In this document: one piece after another, positions 8,182 to 17,077 of the stretch
How positions within the stretch are numbered: position 1 is the first letter of the stretch
Layout of the letters: every line of letters starts with the position of its first letter
From: Pleomorphomonas sp.
GTDB taxonomy: Bacteria > Pseudomonadota > Alphaproteobacteria > Rhizobiales > Pleomorphomonadaceae
Assembly: GCA_030603685.1 (NCBI GenBank)
Contig: JAUVXG010000029.1
Coordinates: 1 to 32,295 of the forward strand
Reading direction: 5' to 3'
DNA length: 32,295 bases
Notes under the pieces: generated by a model
The model's database searches: none
What the model saw: only the letters and a program-made list of their open reading frames with translations
Told to the model about the DNA's origin: nothing
Translations under genes and position numbers: made by a program

Positions 8182-9021
8182 ATGGCCGATGAGATCATCA
8201 AAGCAGGCAATGTCGCAGTGATCACCGGCGCGGCGCGCGGCATCGGCCGGGCGGCGGCGCTGCGCCTCGCCCAAAAGGGCATGAAGCTGGTGCTGGCCGA
8301 CATCGTCGGTGGCGAACTGGCCGCCACGGCCTCGGCCGCCAGGGCGGCCGGCAGTCCGGAGGCGATCGCCGTGCCCACCGACGTCGGCGACCGCGCCGCG
8401 GTCGAGGCGCTGGCCAATGCGGCCTTCGAGCGCTTCGGCGACGTCCACCTCCTGATGAACAACGCCGCCATCGGCGACGGCGGTGGCGTGCTCGAGAATC
8501 CCGACAACTGGCGGAAGCTGATGGATGTCAACTTCTGGGGCGTCGTCAACGGCACTCAGGCCTTCGTGCCGCGCATGATCGAGGCCGGCAGACCAGGCTA
8601 TGTGATCAATACGGGCTCCAAGCAGGGCATTACCACGCCGCCGGGCAACGCCGCCTACAACACCTCGAAGGTGGCCGTGAAGGTGGTGACCGAGCAACTG
8701 GCCCATGAGCTGCGCGGCCGCGACAGTCGGCTCACCGCCCACCTCCTGATCCCCGGCTGGACGTTTACCGGCCTGACGGCGTCCGACCCCTTGGCCGAAA
8801 AGCCGGCTGGCGCCTGGCATGCCGTGGAGGTGATCGACTTCATGCTGGCCTCGCTCGCGAAGGGCGACTTCTACATCCTCTGCCCCGACAACGAGACGCC
8901 GCGCCGCCTCGACGAGAAGCGGATGGCCTGGGCGATCGGCGACGTCATCTACAACCGCCCGGCGCTGTCGCGCTGGCACCCGGACTTCAAGGACGCCTTC
9001 GCCCGCTATATCGAGGAATGA
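8182..9021 (+). CDS. Short-chain dehydrogenase/reductase (SDR)
   Basis: The 279-residue protein is a classical SDR: cofactor motif TGAARGIG (15-22), an Asp at the end of strand two (VLADI) that tends to favour NAD(H), NNAA (93-96), and the catalytic Ser146, Tyr159 and Lys163 in YNTSK. The C-terminal tail is longer than the family minimum and ends in LSRWHPDFKDAF. The substrate cannot be deduced. GGGAGG precedes the ATG. The gene follows ruvA on the same strand, so cotranscription is possible, but no functional link is evident. Confidence 0.9.
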   Translation: MADEIIKAGNVAVITGAARGIGRAAALRLAQKGMKLVLADIVGGELAATASAARAAGSPEAIAVPTDVGDRAAVEALANAAFERFGDVHLLMNNAAIGDGGGVLENPDNWRKLMDVNFWGVVNGTQAFVPRMIEAGRPGYVINTGSKQGITTPPGNAAYNTSKVAVKVVTEQLAHELRGRDSRLTAHLLIPGWTFTGLTASDPLAEKPAGAWHAVEVIDFMLASLAKGDFYILCPDNETPRRLDEKRMAWAIGDVIYNRPALSRWHPDFKDAFARYIEE

Positions 9022-9202
9022 CGCCGCTTCGCTGGCCGACCAGTGCGCCCATGGCGGACCATGAGCGTCTGTGAGTCCCGCTGAATCGCTTTGAACCCGC
9101 ATGGACTCGGATGAATCCTGCGGGAAGGCGGGGCGTGCGAGAGCACGTCCGGCGAACTCTGGTTCACCAACAAGCTCTATCCCCCTGTTGTCGCATTGTT
9201 TT

Positions 9203-9231
9203 TGCGGAAAACCGGTCCCCACTTTTCCGCA
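9203..9231. repeat. Extragenic hairpin typical of Hyphomicrobiales
   Basis: TGCGGAAAA (9203-9211) pairs perfectly with TTTTCCGCA (9223-9231) around the loop CCGGTCCCCAC, flanked by GTCGCATTG upstream and AAAGCTCTAG downstream. Intergenic elements of this pattern (GCGGAAAACCGG...CCACTTTTCCGC) recur in rhizobial genomes as I recall them. It lies at the 3' end of two convergent genes and its flank runs into the stop codon of the gene ending at 9239, so it may act as a terminator or mRNA end. Confidence 0.65.
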
Positions 9232-9238
9232 CAAAGCT

Positions 9239-10357
9239 CTAGTTGGACAGGATCCGCTGGGCGTCCGTCGCCAGCACCTCGACATCAGCGTTTTCGCCCG
9301 AGACGACGGTGACCACGCGCTGGAACTGACCATCCTCATGGTTGGCGATGACGGTGTAGTCGCCTTCGGCCAGGACGAAGGAGGGGAAGGCGCCAACGCC
9401 GGTGGTGACGAGGTCGCCGGCCTGGGTGAGGATCGACCAGCGGGTGTCGGCGATGGCTTCGCCGCCCTCGGTGCTCACCAGCTTCAGGGTGATCTTGGCG
9501 GCCTTCTCGGTCAGCGTGATGTCGGAGAGCTTGCCGGCCTTGACGTCGATATCGGCGGTGGTACGGGCGTTGGCATCGCCGTAGTTGGCGACAACGTTGT
9601 AGACCTGGGCCGGCAGGCGCACGATCTGGCCCGGGGCGACGTCGAGCGCGACCGCCTTCGGCTCGCCGTGCGCGTCGAGCTCCTGGGAGAAGATGTCGAA
9701 GCTGAGATCGCCACTCGCAAGCGGTGGCCGATCCTTGCCCGTCACCGCGGCTAGGCGCACGCCACCGGCGTTGAGGATCACCGATTCCGCCTTCAGGCCG
9801 GTGCCGACCACGACGTGTTCGGTGGTGCCGGCGTAGCCGAAACCGCAATAGACGAAATAGCCACCCGGCTTCAGGACGAAGTCGGCCGAACCGCCGCGCC
9901 GTTCGGCCACCAGCTCGCGGCTGCCGTTCGGCCCTTGCGCTTCGGCGAACACCCGCCAGACGACGCCGGCGCCCAGCGGCGGACCATCGGGAGTGAGACG
10001 CGCCGTCATCGACAGCGTTCCCGTTTCGCGGGGAGCGACGGTGGAGAGCGGTCTCGTCTCGATGGTGGGTTCGGTGCTGGGCGCGTAGGGCGTCGCCGCC
10101 TCGGGAAGCGCCGGTGCCGGGCCGTCGCTCGGCGGCGGCATGAGCTGCAGAGGACCCGATCCCGGCTGCATGAAGCCGGGCATCGGCGCATCGCCCGGTC
10201 CACCAAACGATGTCGGTCCACCGGGCGGCGGTGGGGTCTGGGCCAGGGCCGGCGTCGCAACCACGGTCGCCAGCGCAACGGCCATGGCGATCCATCCGTC
10301 GCGGGCAACGTTCCAGCATGCCATGCGTCGCAATCTCGCTACAGCCAAGCTCTTCAT
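9239..10357 (-). CDS. Exported proline-rich protein with beta-sandwich-like repeats, function unknown
   Basis: The 372-residue protein is not assigned to a named family. A signal peptide is clear (hydrophobic stretch ending ATPALA|Q near residue 39). A Pro/Gly-rich, disordered segment follows to about residue 110. The remainder consists of beta-rich segments that look alike: about 112-190 (GTLSMTARLTPDGPPLGAGVVWRV), then pieces with LPAQVYNVVANYGDA and LAEGDYTVIANHEDG, recalling carboxypeptidase-regulatory-like folds found in cell-surface proteins. It is probably periplasmic or envelope-associated. The start at 10357 has a weak ribosome-binding site; an ATG at 10324 is an alternative. It is transcribed alone, divergent from the nitroreductase. 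Confidence 0.72.
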   Translation of the reverse strand: MKSLAVARLRRMACWNVARDGWIAMAVALATVVATPALAQTPPPPGGPTSFGGPGDAPMPGFMQPGSGPLQLMPPPSDGPAPALPEAATPYAPSTEPTIETRPLSTVAPRETGTLSMTARLTPDGPPLGAGVVWRVFAEAQGPNGSRELVAERRGGSADFVLKPGGYFVYCGFGYAGTTEHVVVGTGLKAESVILNAGGVRLAAVTGKDRPPLASGDLSFDIFSQELDAHGEPKAVALDVAPGQIVRLPAQVYNVVANYGDANARTTADIDVKAGKLSDITLTEKAAKITLKLVSTEGGEAIADTRWSILTQAGDLVTTGVGAFPSFVLAEGDYTVIANHEDGQFQRVVTVVSGENADVEVLATDAQRILSN

Positions 10358-10549
10358 GGCGTCAGTCTTGGCCGATCATCGTGTTGATTTCAAGTCCGGC
10401 TCGGGGTGTGGGCACCAGCATCGACGCTGCCCTGACGCCCTTGCAATCACAGGGTCCAACCAGAGTGGCTTTCGATCTAGGTATTTCCATGAGGGTCGAA
10501 CGGGGATATGTCGTTTCGGCGATCCCATTCTCCCCGGAGCCCTCCGTTC

Positions 10550-11119
10550 ATGAACGCCACGCTCGACTTGCTGCTCACCCGCCGGTCCGTTCCGGCCCAG
10601 ATGCTTGCCGCGCCCGGTCCGAGTGCCGACGAGCTGCGGACGCTCCTGACCATCGCCTCGCGGGTCCCCGACCATGGCAAGCTCGCGCCGTGGCGTTTCA
10701 TCGTCTTCGAGGGCGAGGCGCGCGTCGAGGCTGGGCGACGGCTGAGCGAGATCGTCGTGGAGCGCCGGCCGGAAATCTCCGAGGCGCGGCTCGATGAAGA
10801 GCGTCGTCGTTTCTCCATGGCGCCGCTGGTGATCGCAGTCGTTGGCCGGGCGGCCGAGCATGCCAAGATTCCGGTCATCGAGCAGATCTATTCGGCCGGT
10901 GCCGTCTGCCTCAACCTGGAGATCGCCGCTCACGCCATGGGTTACGCCGCCTGCTGGCTGACCGACTGGCCGGCCTATGACGCAGAGGCGCGGGCCGCGC
11001 TCGGGCTGGCCGAAGGCGAGACCCTCGTCGGCTTCATCCACATCGGCACACCGACCATCACGCCGACCGACCGACCGCGTCCGGCGCTGGAAGATATCGT
11101 CAGCCGCTTTGGAGATTGA
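10550..11119 (+). CDS. Nitroreductase family protein (YdjA-like)
   Basis: The 189-residue flavoprotein resembles the short YdjA-type nitroreductases, which bind FMN as dimers and reduce nitroaromatics or quinone-like compounds with NAD(P)H. Visible hallmarks are the N-terminal LLLTRRSVPAQML (phosphate-contacting Arg pair), ASRVPDHGKLAPWRFIVF, and the C-terminal AAHAMGYAACWLTDW and EGETLVGFIHIG. GGAG at about 10536 and the position of the conserved N terminus favour the ATG at 10550. The natural substrate is unknown. The gene is convergent with the chemotaxis operon. Confidence 0.88.
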   Translation: MNATLDLLLTRRSVPAQMLAAPGPSADELRTLLTIASRVPDHGKLAPWRFIVFEGEARVEAGRRLSEIVVERRPEISEARLDEERRRFSMAPLVIAVVGRAAEHAKIPVIEQIYSAGAVCLNLEIAAHAMGYAACWLTDWPAYDAEARAALGLAEGETLVGFIHIGTPTITPTDRPRPALEDIVSRFGD

Positions 11120-11174
11120 GGCCAGAAACAAAACCGAAGCCAAGGGCCGGAGGCCCGCCGGCGCCTGAGGCCAC

Positions 11175-11202
11175 AAAAAACGCCGCGGGGTGTCCCGCGG
11201 CG
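11175..11202 (-). terminator. Rho-independent terminator of the che operon
   Basis: CGCCGCGGG (11181-11189) and CCCGCGGCG (11194-11202) form a perfect 9-bp stem with a four-base loop. On the minus strand it is followed by six Ts (AAAAAA at 11175-11180 on the plus strand). It lies 25 bp after the cheR stop and so ends the minus-strand operon. It lacks a T-run for the plus-strand nitroreductase. Confidence 0.85.
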
Positions 11203-11227
11203 CTCGTTCAACTCAAGAAGGCCGAAA

Positions 11228-12097
11228 TCACACCCGGGCGGCACCGGCCAGGGCCGAGAAGCGCGGCGCAGGCTGCGCGGTTGCGGCGGTTGCCGGAACG
11301 TAGAGGCCGCGCCGGTCGGGGGCCGGCTTGAAGGCGTCGGTGAGGCCGACCACCGTTTCGGCGGCGCCCAGCACCAGATAGCCGTCCGGCGCCATGGTCT
11401 TGGCGATGCGGCCGAGGATGTCCACCTTGGTCGCCTTATCGAAGTAGATCAGCACGTTGCGACAGAAGACGATGTCGAACTGGCCGAAGCTGGCGAAGCT
11501 GTCGAGCAGGTTGAACTTCTTCCACTGCACCATGGAGCGGAGCTGCGGCGAGATGGTCCAGCTTTCGCCCTGCTGGGTGAAGTATTTGAGCAGCAGCTGG
11601 ATGGGCAGGCCGCGCTGCACCTCGAACTGGGTGTAGGTGCCGGCCTTGGCGCGATCCAGCACTTCGTTGGAGATGTCGGTGCCGAGAATCTCGATCCGCC
11701 AGCCGGCGAGCTTGCTCTCCATCTCCTTGAGGCACATGGCGAGCGTGTAGGGCTCCTGGCCGGTGGAGGCGGCGGCGCACCAGATGCGGATCTTCTTTTG
11801 CGAGGCGCGAGCCTTCAGAAGCTCCGGCATCATCATCTGCGTGAAGTGTTCGAAGGGCGTCTTGTCGCGGTAGAAGAAGCTCTCGTTGGTGGTCATCGCC
11901 TCGACGACGGCCTCGGCGAGCGCCGTTTCGCGCGGTTCCTTCAGCTTGGCGACCAGCGCGGCGATCGACTGCAGGCCGGCCTTGCGGGCCACCGGCAGAA
12001 GACGGCTTTCGATGAGATACTGCTTCTCGTTCGACAGGACGAGGCCGGAACGGCTCTTCAGGAACTGACGCAGGTAGTCGTATTCCGCCGGACTCAT
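11228..12097 (-). CDS. cheR: Chemoreceptor methyltransferase CheR
   Basis: CheR uses S-adenosylmethionine to methylate glutamates of chemoreceptors, balancing CheB in adaptation. The 289-residue protein has the N-terminal all-alpha domain (SPAEYDYLRQFLKSRSGL, with NESFFYRD at its end) and the SAM-binding domain, with RIWCAAASTGQEPYTLAM as the nucleotide loop, EILGTDIS, and FDIVFCRNVLIYF. The ATG at 12097 overlaps the cheB stop (ATGA) and has GGAGG six bases upstream, which argues against an earlier in-frame start. It is the last gene of the operon, directly before the terminator. Confidence 0.95.
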   Translation of the reverse strand: MSPAEYDYLRQFLKSRSGLVLSNEKQYLIESRLLPVARKAGLQSIAALVAKLKEPRETALAEAVVEAMTTNESFFYRDKTPFEHFTQMMMPELLKARASQKKIRIWCAAASTGQEPYTLAMCLKEMESKLAGWRIEILGTDISNEVLDRAKAGTYTQFEVQRGLPIQLLLKYFTQQGESWTISPQLRSMVQWKKFNLLDSFASFGQFDIVFCRNVLIYFDKATKVDILGRIAKTMAPDGYLVLGAAETVVGLTDAFKPAPDRRGLYVPATAATAQPAPRFSALAGAARV

Positions 12098-13278
12098 GGA
12101 CGGCCTCCGAGCAGGATCTTGGACACCTTCCGGCCGATTTCGTTGAGCGGCAGAACGTCCGAACACATTCCGGTATGGGCAGCGGCGCCGGGCATGCCCC
12201 AGACCACCGACGTTTCCTCGTCCTGGGCGATGGCGCTTCCGCCGATCTCGCCGATCTTGCGCACGCCTTCGGCGCCGTCGGAGCCCATGCCGGTCAGCAC
12301 GACGGCCAGCGTCGCGGTCCCGTAGATTTCGGCCACCGACTTGAACAGCGGGTCGACGGCCGGCTTGCAGAAGTTGACCGGCGGCGCATCGGAGAGCTTG
12401 ACCACGACATCGTTGCCATTCTTGACCAGAAGCATGTGCTTGCCGCCGGGCGCCACGTAGATGTGCCCGGGCTGGATCACCTCGCCGTCGCGACCTTCGC
12501 TGGCCGGCCGACCGGCCGCCTTGGTGATGTGTTCGGCCAGGATGGCGGTGAAGGTCGGCGGCATGTGCTGGGTGATCACCACCGGCACCATGCCGATGGA
12601 CGACCCGATCTCGCCGAACAGCGTGTTCAGCGCCTGCGGACCGCCCGTGGACGAGCCGATGGCGAGGATGCGCGGGCGCACCGAGGAATAGGAGCGGATG
12701 GTGAAACTGGCGGGGCGCGAGGCGCGCAGTGCGCTCGGCGCGACGGGCGCGTTGGACTGCATCGCGCCGGTCAGCGACCGGGCCATCGGCCGCCCGCCGA
12801 GATTCTGTCCGGGCAGGCCGCGCTTCCTGGCCCGCTGGCCGAGGTTGATCACCTTCTCGATGAGCTCGCGGCGGAACTCGGCCGACGTGGTGACGCCGGA
12901 GTTGGATTCGGGCTTGGGAACGTAGTCGGCGGCGCCGAGAGACAGGGCCTTGAGCGAGATCTCGGCATTGCGGCGCGTCAGCGTCGAGGCGACGACGACG
13001 ACGAGGTTCCTCTTCTTCTCGATGAGAAGGGGCAGGGCGGTGAGCCCGTCCATGTCGGGCATCTCGATGTCGAGGATCACGACGTCGGGGTTGGACCGCA
13101 GGACGTCGTCCACCGCGAGGCGTCCGTTGCGATGGCTCGCGACGACGGCGAGGTTCGGCTCCTCGTCGAGCCAGCGGCCGACCAGGCCGCGAATGACAAC
13201 GGAGTCGTCGACGACCATCACGCGGATGGGGTCGGTCACGGTTCCGGAAGATGAAGGCGCGCGCGCGATGGCCGACAT
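12094..13278 (-). CDS. cheB: Chemotaxis response regulator methylesterase CheB
   Basis: CheB removes methyl groups from, and deamidates, chemoreceptors when phosphorylated. The 394-residue protein has a receiver domain (about 19-140; acidic pair Asp24/Asp25, phospho-acceptor Asp70 in VILDIEMPDMDG) and a methylesterase domain (about 203-390) with catalytic Ser210 in GSSTGGP, His238 in ITQHMP and Asp334 in GMGSDGAEG. The linker (about 150-200) is longer than in E. coli CheB. The ATG at 13278 lies after the cheY stop with GGAG nine bases upstream; an upstream in-frame start would overlap cheY. It overlaps cheR by four bases. Confidence 0.95.
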   Translation of the reverse strand: MSAIARAPSSSGTVTDPIRVMVVDDSVVIRGLVGRWLDEEPNLAVVASHRNGRLAVDDVLRSNPDVVILDIEMPDMDGLTALPLLIEKKRNLVVVVASTLTRRNAEISLKALSLGAADYVPKPESNSGVTTSAEFRRELIEKVINLGQRARKRGLPGQNLGGRPMARSLTGAMQSNAPVAPSALRASRPASFTIRSYSSVRPRILAIGSSTGGPQALNTLFGEIGSSIGMVPVVITQHMPPTFTAILAEHITKAAGRPASEGRDGEVIQPGHIYVAPGGKHMLLVKNGNDVVVKLSDAPPVNFCKPAVDPLFKSVAEIYGTATLAVVLTGMGSDGAEGVRKIGEIGGSAIAQDEETSVVWGMPGAAAHTGMCSDVLPLNEIGRKVSKILLGGRP

Positions 13279-13315
13279 TAAATCGGTCTCCAGTTTCGCA
13301 TCGATCTGTGAACCG

Positions 13316-13681
13316 TCAGAGAAGCCCGACTTCCTGGAACTTGGCTTCGACAATTTCCCGATCAAAGGGCTTCATGATGTATTCGTTGGCGCCGGCCCGG
13401 ATGGCACGGGCGATGTGGCCGACGTCATTTTCCGTCGTGCAGAACACCACCTTCGGCGTATCGCCGCCGTCCAGCTTGCGCAACTGGGCGAGGAACTCCA
13501 GGCCGTCCATGACGGGCATGTTCCAGTCGAGCAGGATGGCGTCCGGCATCGTCTCCTGACACTTTTCAAGGGCCTGCTGGCCATCCTCGGCCTCGAGAAT
13601 GGTGAAGGACAGGTCCTCGAGAATGCGCCGGGCCACCTTGCGGATGACGCTCGAGTCGTCGACCACGAGACAGGTCTTCAT
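13316..13681 (-). CDS. cheY: CheY-like single-domain response regulator
   Basis: The 121-residue receiver domain has all key residues: Asp8 and Asp9, phospho-acceptor Asp52 in LLDWNMPVMDG, Thr82/Thr83 and Lys104 in YIMKPFD. It lacks an output domain, so it should act by binding a target such as the flagellar switch, or as a phosphate sink for CheA. AGGAG eight bases before the ATG at 13681 fixes the start. It lies between cheW (47-bp gap) and cheB (37-bp gap) in the same operon. Confidence 0.93.
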   Translation of the reverse strand: MKTCLVVDDSSVIRKVARRILEDLSFTILEAEDGQQALEKCQETMPDAILLDWNMPVMDGLEFLAQLRKLDGGDTPKVVFCTTENDVGHIARAIRAGANEYIMKPFDREIVEAKFQEVGLL

Positions 13682-13728
13682 TGTTTCGCTCCTCACGGCG
13701 GTGAAGCCGGCTTTCTTGCGTCGTGACG

Positions 13729-14220
13729 TCAGGCGGCCATGTCGCCCTGCATGCGACCAAGCACGCGCTCGACATCCAGGATGACCATCAGCTGACCCGA
13801 CAGGCGATGGACCCCGCCGGAGATTTCGGCCCAGCGGCCGTCGAGGTTGGCCGGGTTGGCTTCGCGGCCGGCCGCGTCGAGGTTGAGCACTTCGCCGACC
13901 TCGTCGATGATGAGGCCGTAGGACTCGCCGCGATACTCGATGCCGACGGCCATGATGCCGTGGTTGCCTTCGCGCTGCGGCAGGCCGAGCCGGCGGCGCA
14001 TGTTGATCGCCGTCACGATGCGGCCGCGCAGGTTGAGCACGCCGGCCACTTCCGGCGCCGACAGCGGCACGCGCGTCATGCTCTCGGGTACGAAGACGTC
14101 ATGCACCTTGTGGATGGGCAGGCCGAACAGCTGGCCGCCGATGAACACGGTCACATACTGGATCTGGCCGGAGTGGCTGTCGTTGGCGGCAGCGCCCGGG
14201 GTGTGGCTGGTGGCGGTCAT
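13729..14220 (-). CDS. cheW: Chemotaxis coupling protein CheW
   Basis: CheW bridges receptors and CheA in signalling arrays. The 163-residue protein is a single CheW domain after a short disordered N terminus: QYVTVFIGGQLFGLPIHKVHDV, then GVLNLRGRIVTAINMRRRLGL, which contains the conserved NLRG turn, and GLIIDEVGEVLNLD. Its ATG overlaps the cheA stop (ATGA), so the two are translationally coupled. The last third matches the family less obviously but keeps a hydrophobic strand pattern (GQLMVILDVERVL). Confidence 0.94.
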   Translation of the reverse strand: MTATSHTPGAAANDSHSGQIQYVTVFIGGQLFGLPIHKVHDVFVPESMTRVPLSAPEVAGVLNLRGRIVTAINMRRRLGLPQREGNHGIMAVGIEYRGESYGLIIDEVGEVLNLDAAGREANPANLDGRWAEISGGVHRLSGQLMVILDVERVLGRMQGDMAA

Positions 14221-16982
14221 GCTGCAATCCCATAGTCAGCGCTGGTGATTTCCTTGAGGGCGGCGATCAGGCCCGGACGGTCGAACTTGGCGACATACTC
14301 GTCGAAGCCGGACTGGCGGCCGCGCTCGATCGAGGCCGGCGTGCAGAGGGCCGACAGGGCGATGATCGGCGTGGTCTTGAACCGGGCGTCGCGACGTAGC
14401 ATCTCGGCGAACTCGAAGCCGTTGACGACGGGCATCTCGATGTCGGAGACGATGACGTCGAAGGCGGCGCCCTCGCCCAGGAGGCGCATGGCCTCGGTGG
14501 CCGACGAGCAGATCGTCACGTCGAAGCCGGCCGCCTTCATCACCGGGCCCAGCATGTTGCGGAAGAAGGCGCTGTCGTCGAGGAACAGAAGCTTGCGCGT
14601 CAGCGCGGCCGACGAGATTTCCTTGCGCTTGAACCAGTCCTCGAAGGCCAGCGGCAGGTAGTGGCCGATGTCGAGGATCTCGGTGGCCTTGCCCTTGATC
14701 ACCGCCGAACCGAGCACGCCCGGCACGTCGGATCCGACCTGGATGTTGAGCGACTCCTCGACGATGTCGACGATCTCGTCGACGACGAGGCCCATCGAGC
14801 GGCCGGCGTCGGAGAACACCAGCATCGGCTGGGTGCCTTCCTCGCGACGGCGCACGTCGTAGTTCGGGTAGACCAGCGGCATCAGCGAGCCGCGGTACTG
14901 CACGAGGTCGCGGCCGTTGGAATGCTCGATCTTCTCGATCTCGAACTCTTCCAGGCGGGTGACCAGCGACAGCGGCACGGCCTTCGGCTCGGGCGAGCCG
15001 GCGCGGAACAGCAGCATGGAGATCTTGGCGTCGTTGTCGACACCGCGCGCGGCGTCGGCATCGGCATGGTTGTCGAGCGCGTCGGTGGCGACGGCCGTGC
15101 CGATGGCGCTGGCGACGCCGTTGGGATCGACGATCATGATCACCGAACCGTCACCGAGAATGGTGTTGCCCGAGAACATGGTGATGTGGCGCAGCATCTT
15201 CGACATCGGCTTGACGACGATTTCCTCCGTGTGGAAGACGCCGTCGACCACCAGGCCGAAGGTGACGTTGCCAACCTGCATGACGACGATGAAGCCCTCG
15301 TCCTCGCTCTTCTCGGCCGACACGTCGACCTTGAGCAGGCCGGCCAGCGGCACCAGCGGCAGCAGCTTGTTGCGCAGGCGGAGCACCGGGGTGTCCTTGA
15401 TGCGCTCGATGCGGTGTTCGGAGTTGTTCTGCACCCGCACCAGCTCGACCACGGAGAGCTGCGGGATGGCGAAGCGGTCGCCGCAGCTCTCGACGATCAG
15501 CGTCGAGACGATGGCGAGCGTCAGCGGGATCTTGATGGTGAAGGTCGTGCCCTTGCCCTGGGTCGACTTGAGGTCGACGGTCCCGCCGATGGTCTCGATG
15601 TTGGTGCGGACGACGTCCATGCCGACGCCGCGTCCGGACACCGACGTCACCTTGGCGGCGGTCGAGAAGCCGGGGGCGAAGATGTACTTGTAGATCTGGT
15701 TTTCGCTCATCTTCTCGAGTTCGGCTTCACCGGCGAGGCCGTTCTCGACAATCTTCTGCTTGATGCGGTCGAGGTTGAGACCACGACCGTCGTCGGCGAT
15801 CTCGATGATGATGTGGCCACCCTCGTGGTAGGCGGCGAGGCGGATCGTGCCCTTCTCGGTCTTGCCGGACTTGCGGCGATCCTCGGGACGCTCCAGGCCA
15901 TGGTCGGCCGAGTTGCGCACCATGTGGGTGAGCGGATCCTTGATGAGCTCCAGCACCTGCCGGTCGAGTTCGGTGTCGGCGCCGACCATCTCGAGCTCGA
16001 TCTGCTTGTTCAGTTCCTGAGCGAGGTCGCGCACGATGCGCGGCAGCTTCTGCCAGGCGTTGCCGATCGGCTGCATGCGCGTCTTCATGACGCCTTCCTG
16101 CAGCTCGGCGGTGACGTTGGAAAGGCGCTGCAGCGGCACCTTGAATTCGCTGTCCTCGTGACGACGGACGATTTCCAGGAGCTGGTTGCGGGTCAGCACC
16201 AGCTCGGAGACCATGGTCATCAGGTGTTCGAGCGTCTCGACGTTGACGCGGATCGACTGGCTGGACACCGAGCCCTTCTCGCTCTTGGCCTCGGCCTCGG
16301 CTTCGCCTTCCTCGGCGGACTTGGCCTTGCCCTGCTTGTCGTCCGGATTGGCCTGCTTCATGCGCGCCTCGATCTCGGCGGCGACGCGGGCGAAGTCGAT
16401 GCCGGCGGGGGCAGGGGCGGCCGCTTCCTCGGCGGCGGGTTCGTCGGCGACGACTTCCACTTCGACGGCCGTCTCGCGGAAGGCGCGCTCAAGCTCGTCG
16501 AGCGACACTTCGCCCGGGCGCAGCTCGCGCTCCAGAACCTGGGCCACCAGCGTGCCGGCGGTTTCCTTCTTTTCCTTCTTGGGCGGCTCCTTGCGGGGCG
16601 CGGCCTCGGCCATCGACATGGCCTCCAGCTGCGAGATGAGGTCGCGGTCTTCGCCCTTGGGCTCTTCGCCTTCGGCAGCTTCGAGCTCGGCCAGGATGCC
16701 CTTGATGCGGTCGATGGTCTGCAAGACGAGGCTCACGGCCTCTTCCGTGACGGCGGCGCCCTCGCGGAACTTGCCCATCAGCGTCTCGGCAGCATGCGCC
16801 AGCGCCTCGAGGCGCGGCAGACCGAGGAACCCGCAGGTACCCTTGATCGTGTGAACGAGACGGAAAATGTTGTCGAGAATGCGGGCGTTGTTCGGCTCCT
16901 GCTCGAACTTCACCAGTTCCACGTCCACGGTATCGAGCGACTCGTTTGTCTCGGTGAGGAATTCACGCAAAAGGTCGTCCAT
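14217..16982 (-). CDS. cheA: Hybrid chemotaxis histidine kinase CheA with two CheW-like domains and a receiver
   Basis: The 921-residue kinase has an HPt domain (about 1-105, phosphorylated His44 in VHTIKG), a long charged Ala/Glu/Lys linker (about 106-240) with no evident CheY-binding P2 domain, a dimerisation helix pair (about 243-300), an ATPase domain (about 340-490; Asn357 in VRNSADHG, DDGRG, GRGVGMDVV), a CheW-like domain (about 492-630), a second CheW-like domain (about 655-785), and a receiver domain (about 797-915; Asp802/803, phospho-acceptor Asp847, Lys894). Ordinary CheA has only one CheW domain and no receiver. The built-in receiver could be a phosphate sink or report to another HPt protein. 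It lies 228 bp after chpT and overlaps cheW. Confidence 0.95.
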   Translation of the reverse strand: MDDLLREFLTETNESLDTVDVELVKFEQEPNNARILDNIFRLVHTIKGTCGFLGLPRLEALAHAAETLMGKFREGAAVTEEAVSLVLQTIDRIKGILAELEAAEGEEPKGEDRDLISQLEAMSMAEAAPRKEPPKKEKKETAGTLVAQVLERELRPGEVSLDELERAFRETAVEVEVVADEPAAEEAAAPAPAGIDFARVAAEIEARMKQANPDDKQGKAKSAEEGEAEAEAKSEKGSVSSQSIRVNVETLEHLMTMVSELVLTRNQLLEIVRRHEDSEFKVPLQRLSNVTAELQEGVMKTRMQPIGNAWQKLPRIVRDLAQELNKQIELEMVGADTELDRQVLELIKDPLTHMVRNSADHGLERPEDRRKSGKTEKGTIRLAAYHEGGHIIIEIADDGRGLNLDRIKQKIVENGLAGEAELEKMSENQIYKYIFAPGFSTAAKVTSVSGRGVGMDVVRTNIETIGGTVDLKSTQGKGTTFTIKIPLTLAIVSTLIVESCGDRFAIPQLSVVELVRVQNNSEHRIERIKDTPVLRLRNKLLPLVPLAGLLKVDVSAEKSEDEGFIVVMQVGNVTFGLVVDGVFHTEEIVVKPMSKMLRHITMFSGNTILGDGSVIMIVDPNGVASAIGTAVATDALDNHADADAARGVDNDAKISMLLFRAGSPEPKAVPLSLVTRLEEFEIEKIEHSNGRDLVQYRGSLMPLVYPNYDVRRREEGTQPMLVFSDAGRSMGLVVDEIVDIVEESLNIQVGSDVPGVLGSAVIKGKATEILDIGHYLPLAFEDWFKRKEISSAALTRKLLFLDDSAFFRNMLGPVMKAAGFDVTICSSATEAMRLLGEGAAFDVIVSDIEMPVVNGFEFAEMLRRDARFKTTPIIALSALCTPASIERGRQSGFDEYVAKFDRPGLIAALKEITSADYGIAA

Positions 16983-17077
16983 ACTTCACCCCCAGGGAAG
17001 GCCGAACCGGAGGCGCCGCATCCTTCTGGGGCGCTCGCTCTACCAGCCGCTTTGGGAGGAAGTGTCCCGTCAAACTG

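Noticed and set aside
6963-8555. 530-codon open frame on the minus strand
   Set aside because: It is antisense to ruvC, ruvA and the SDR gene, all of which have clear motifs.
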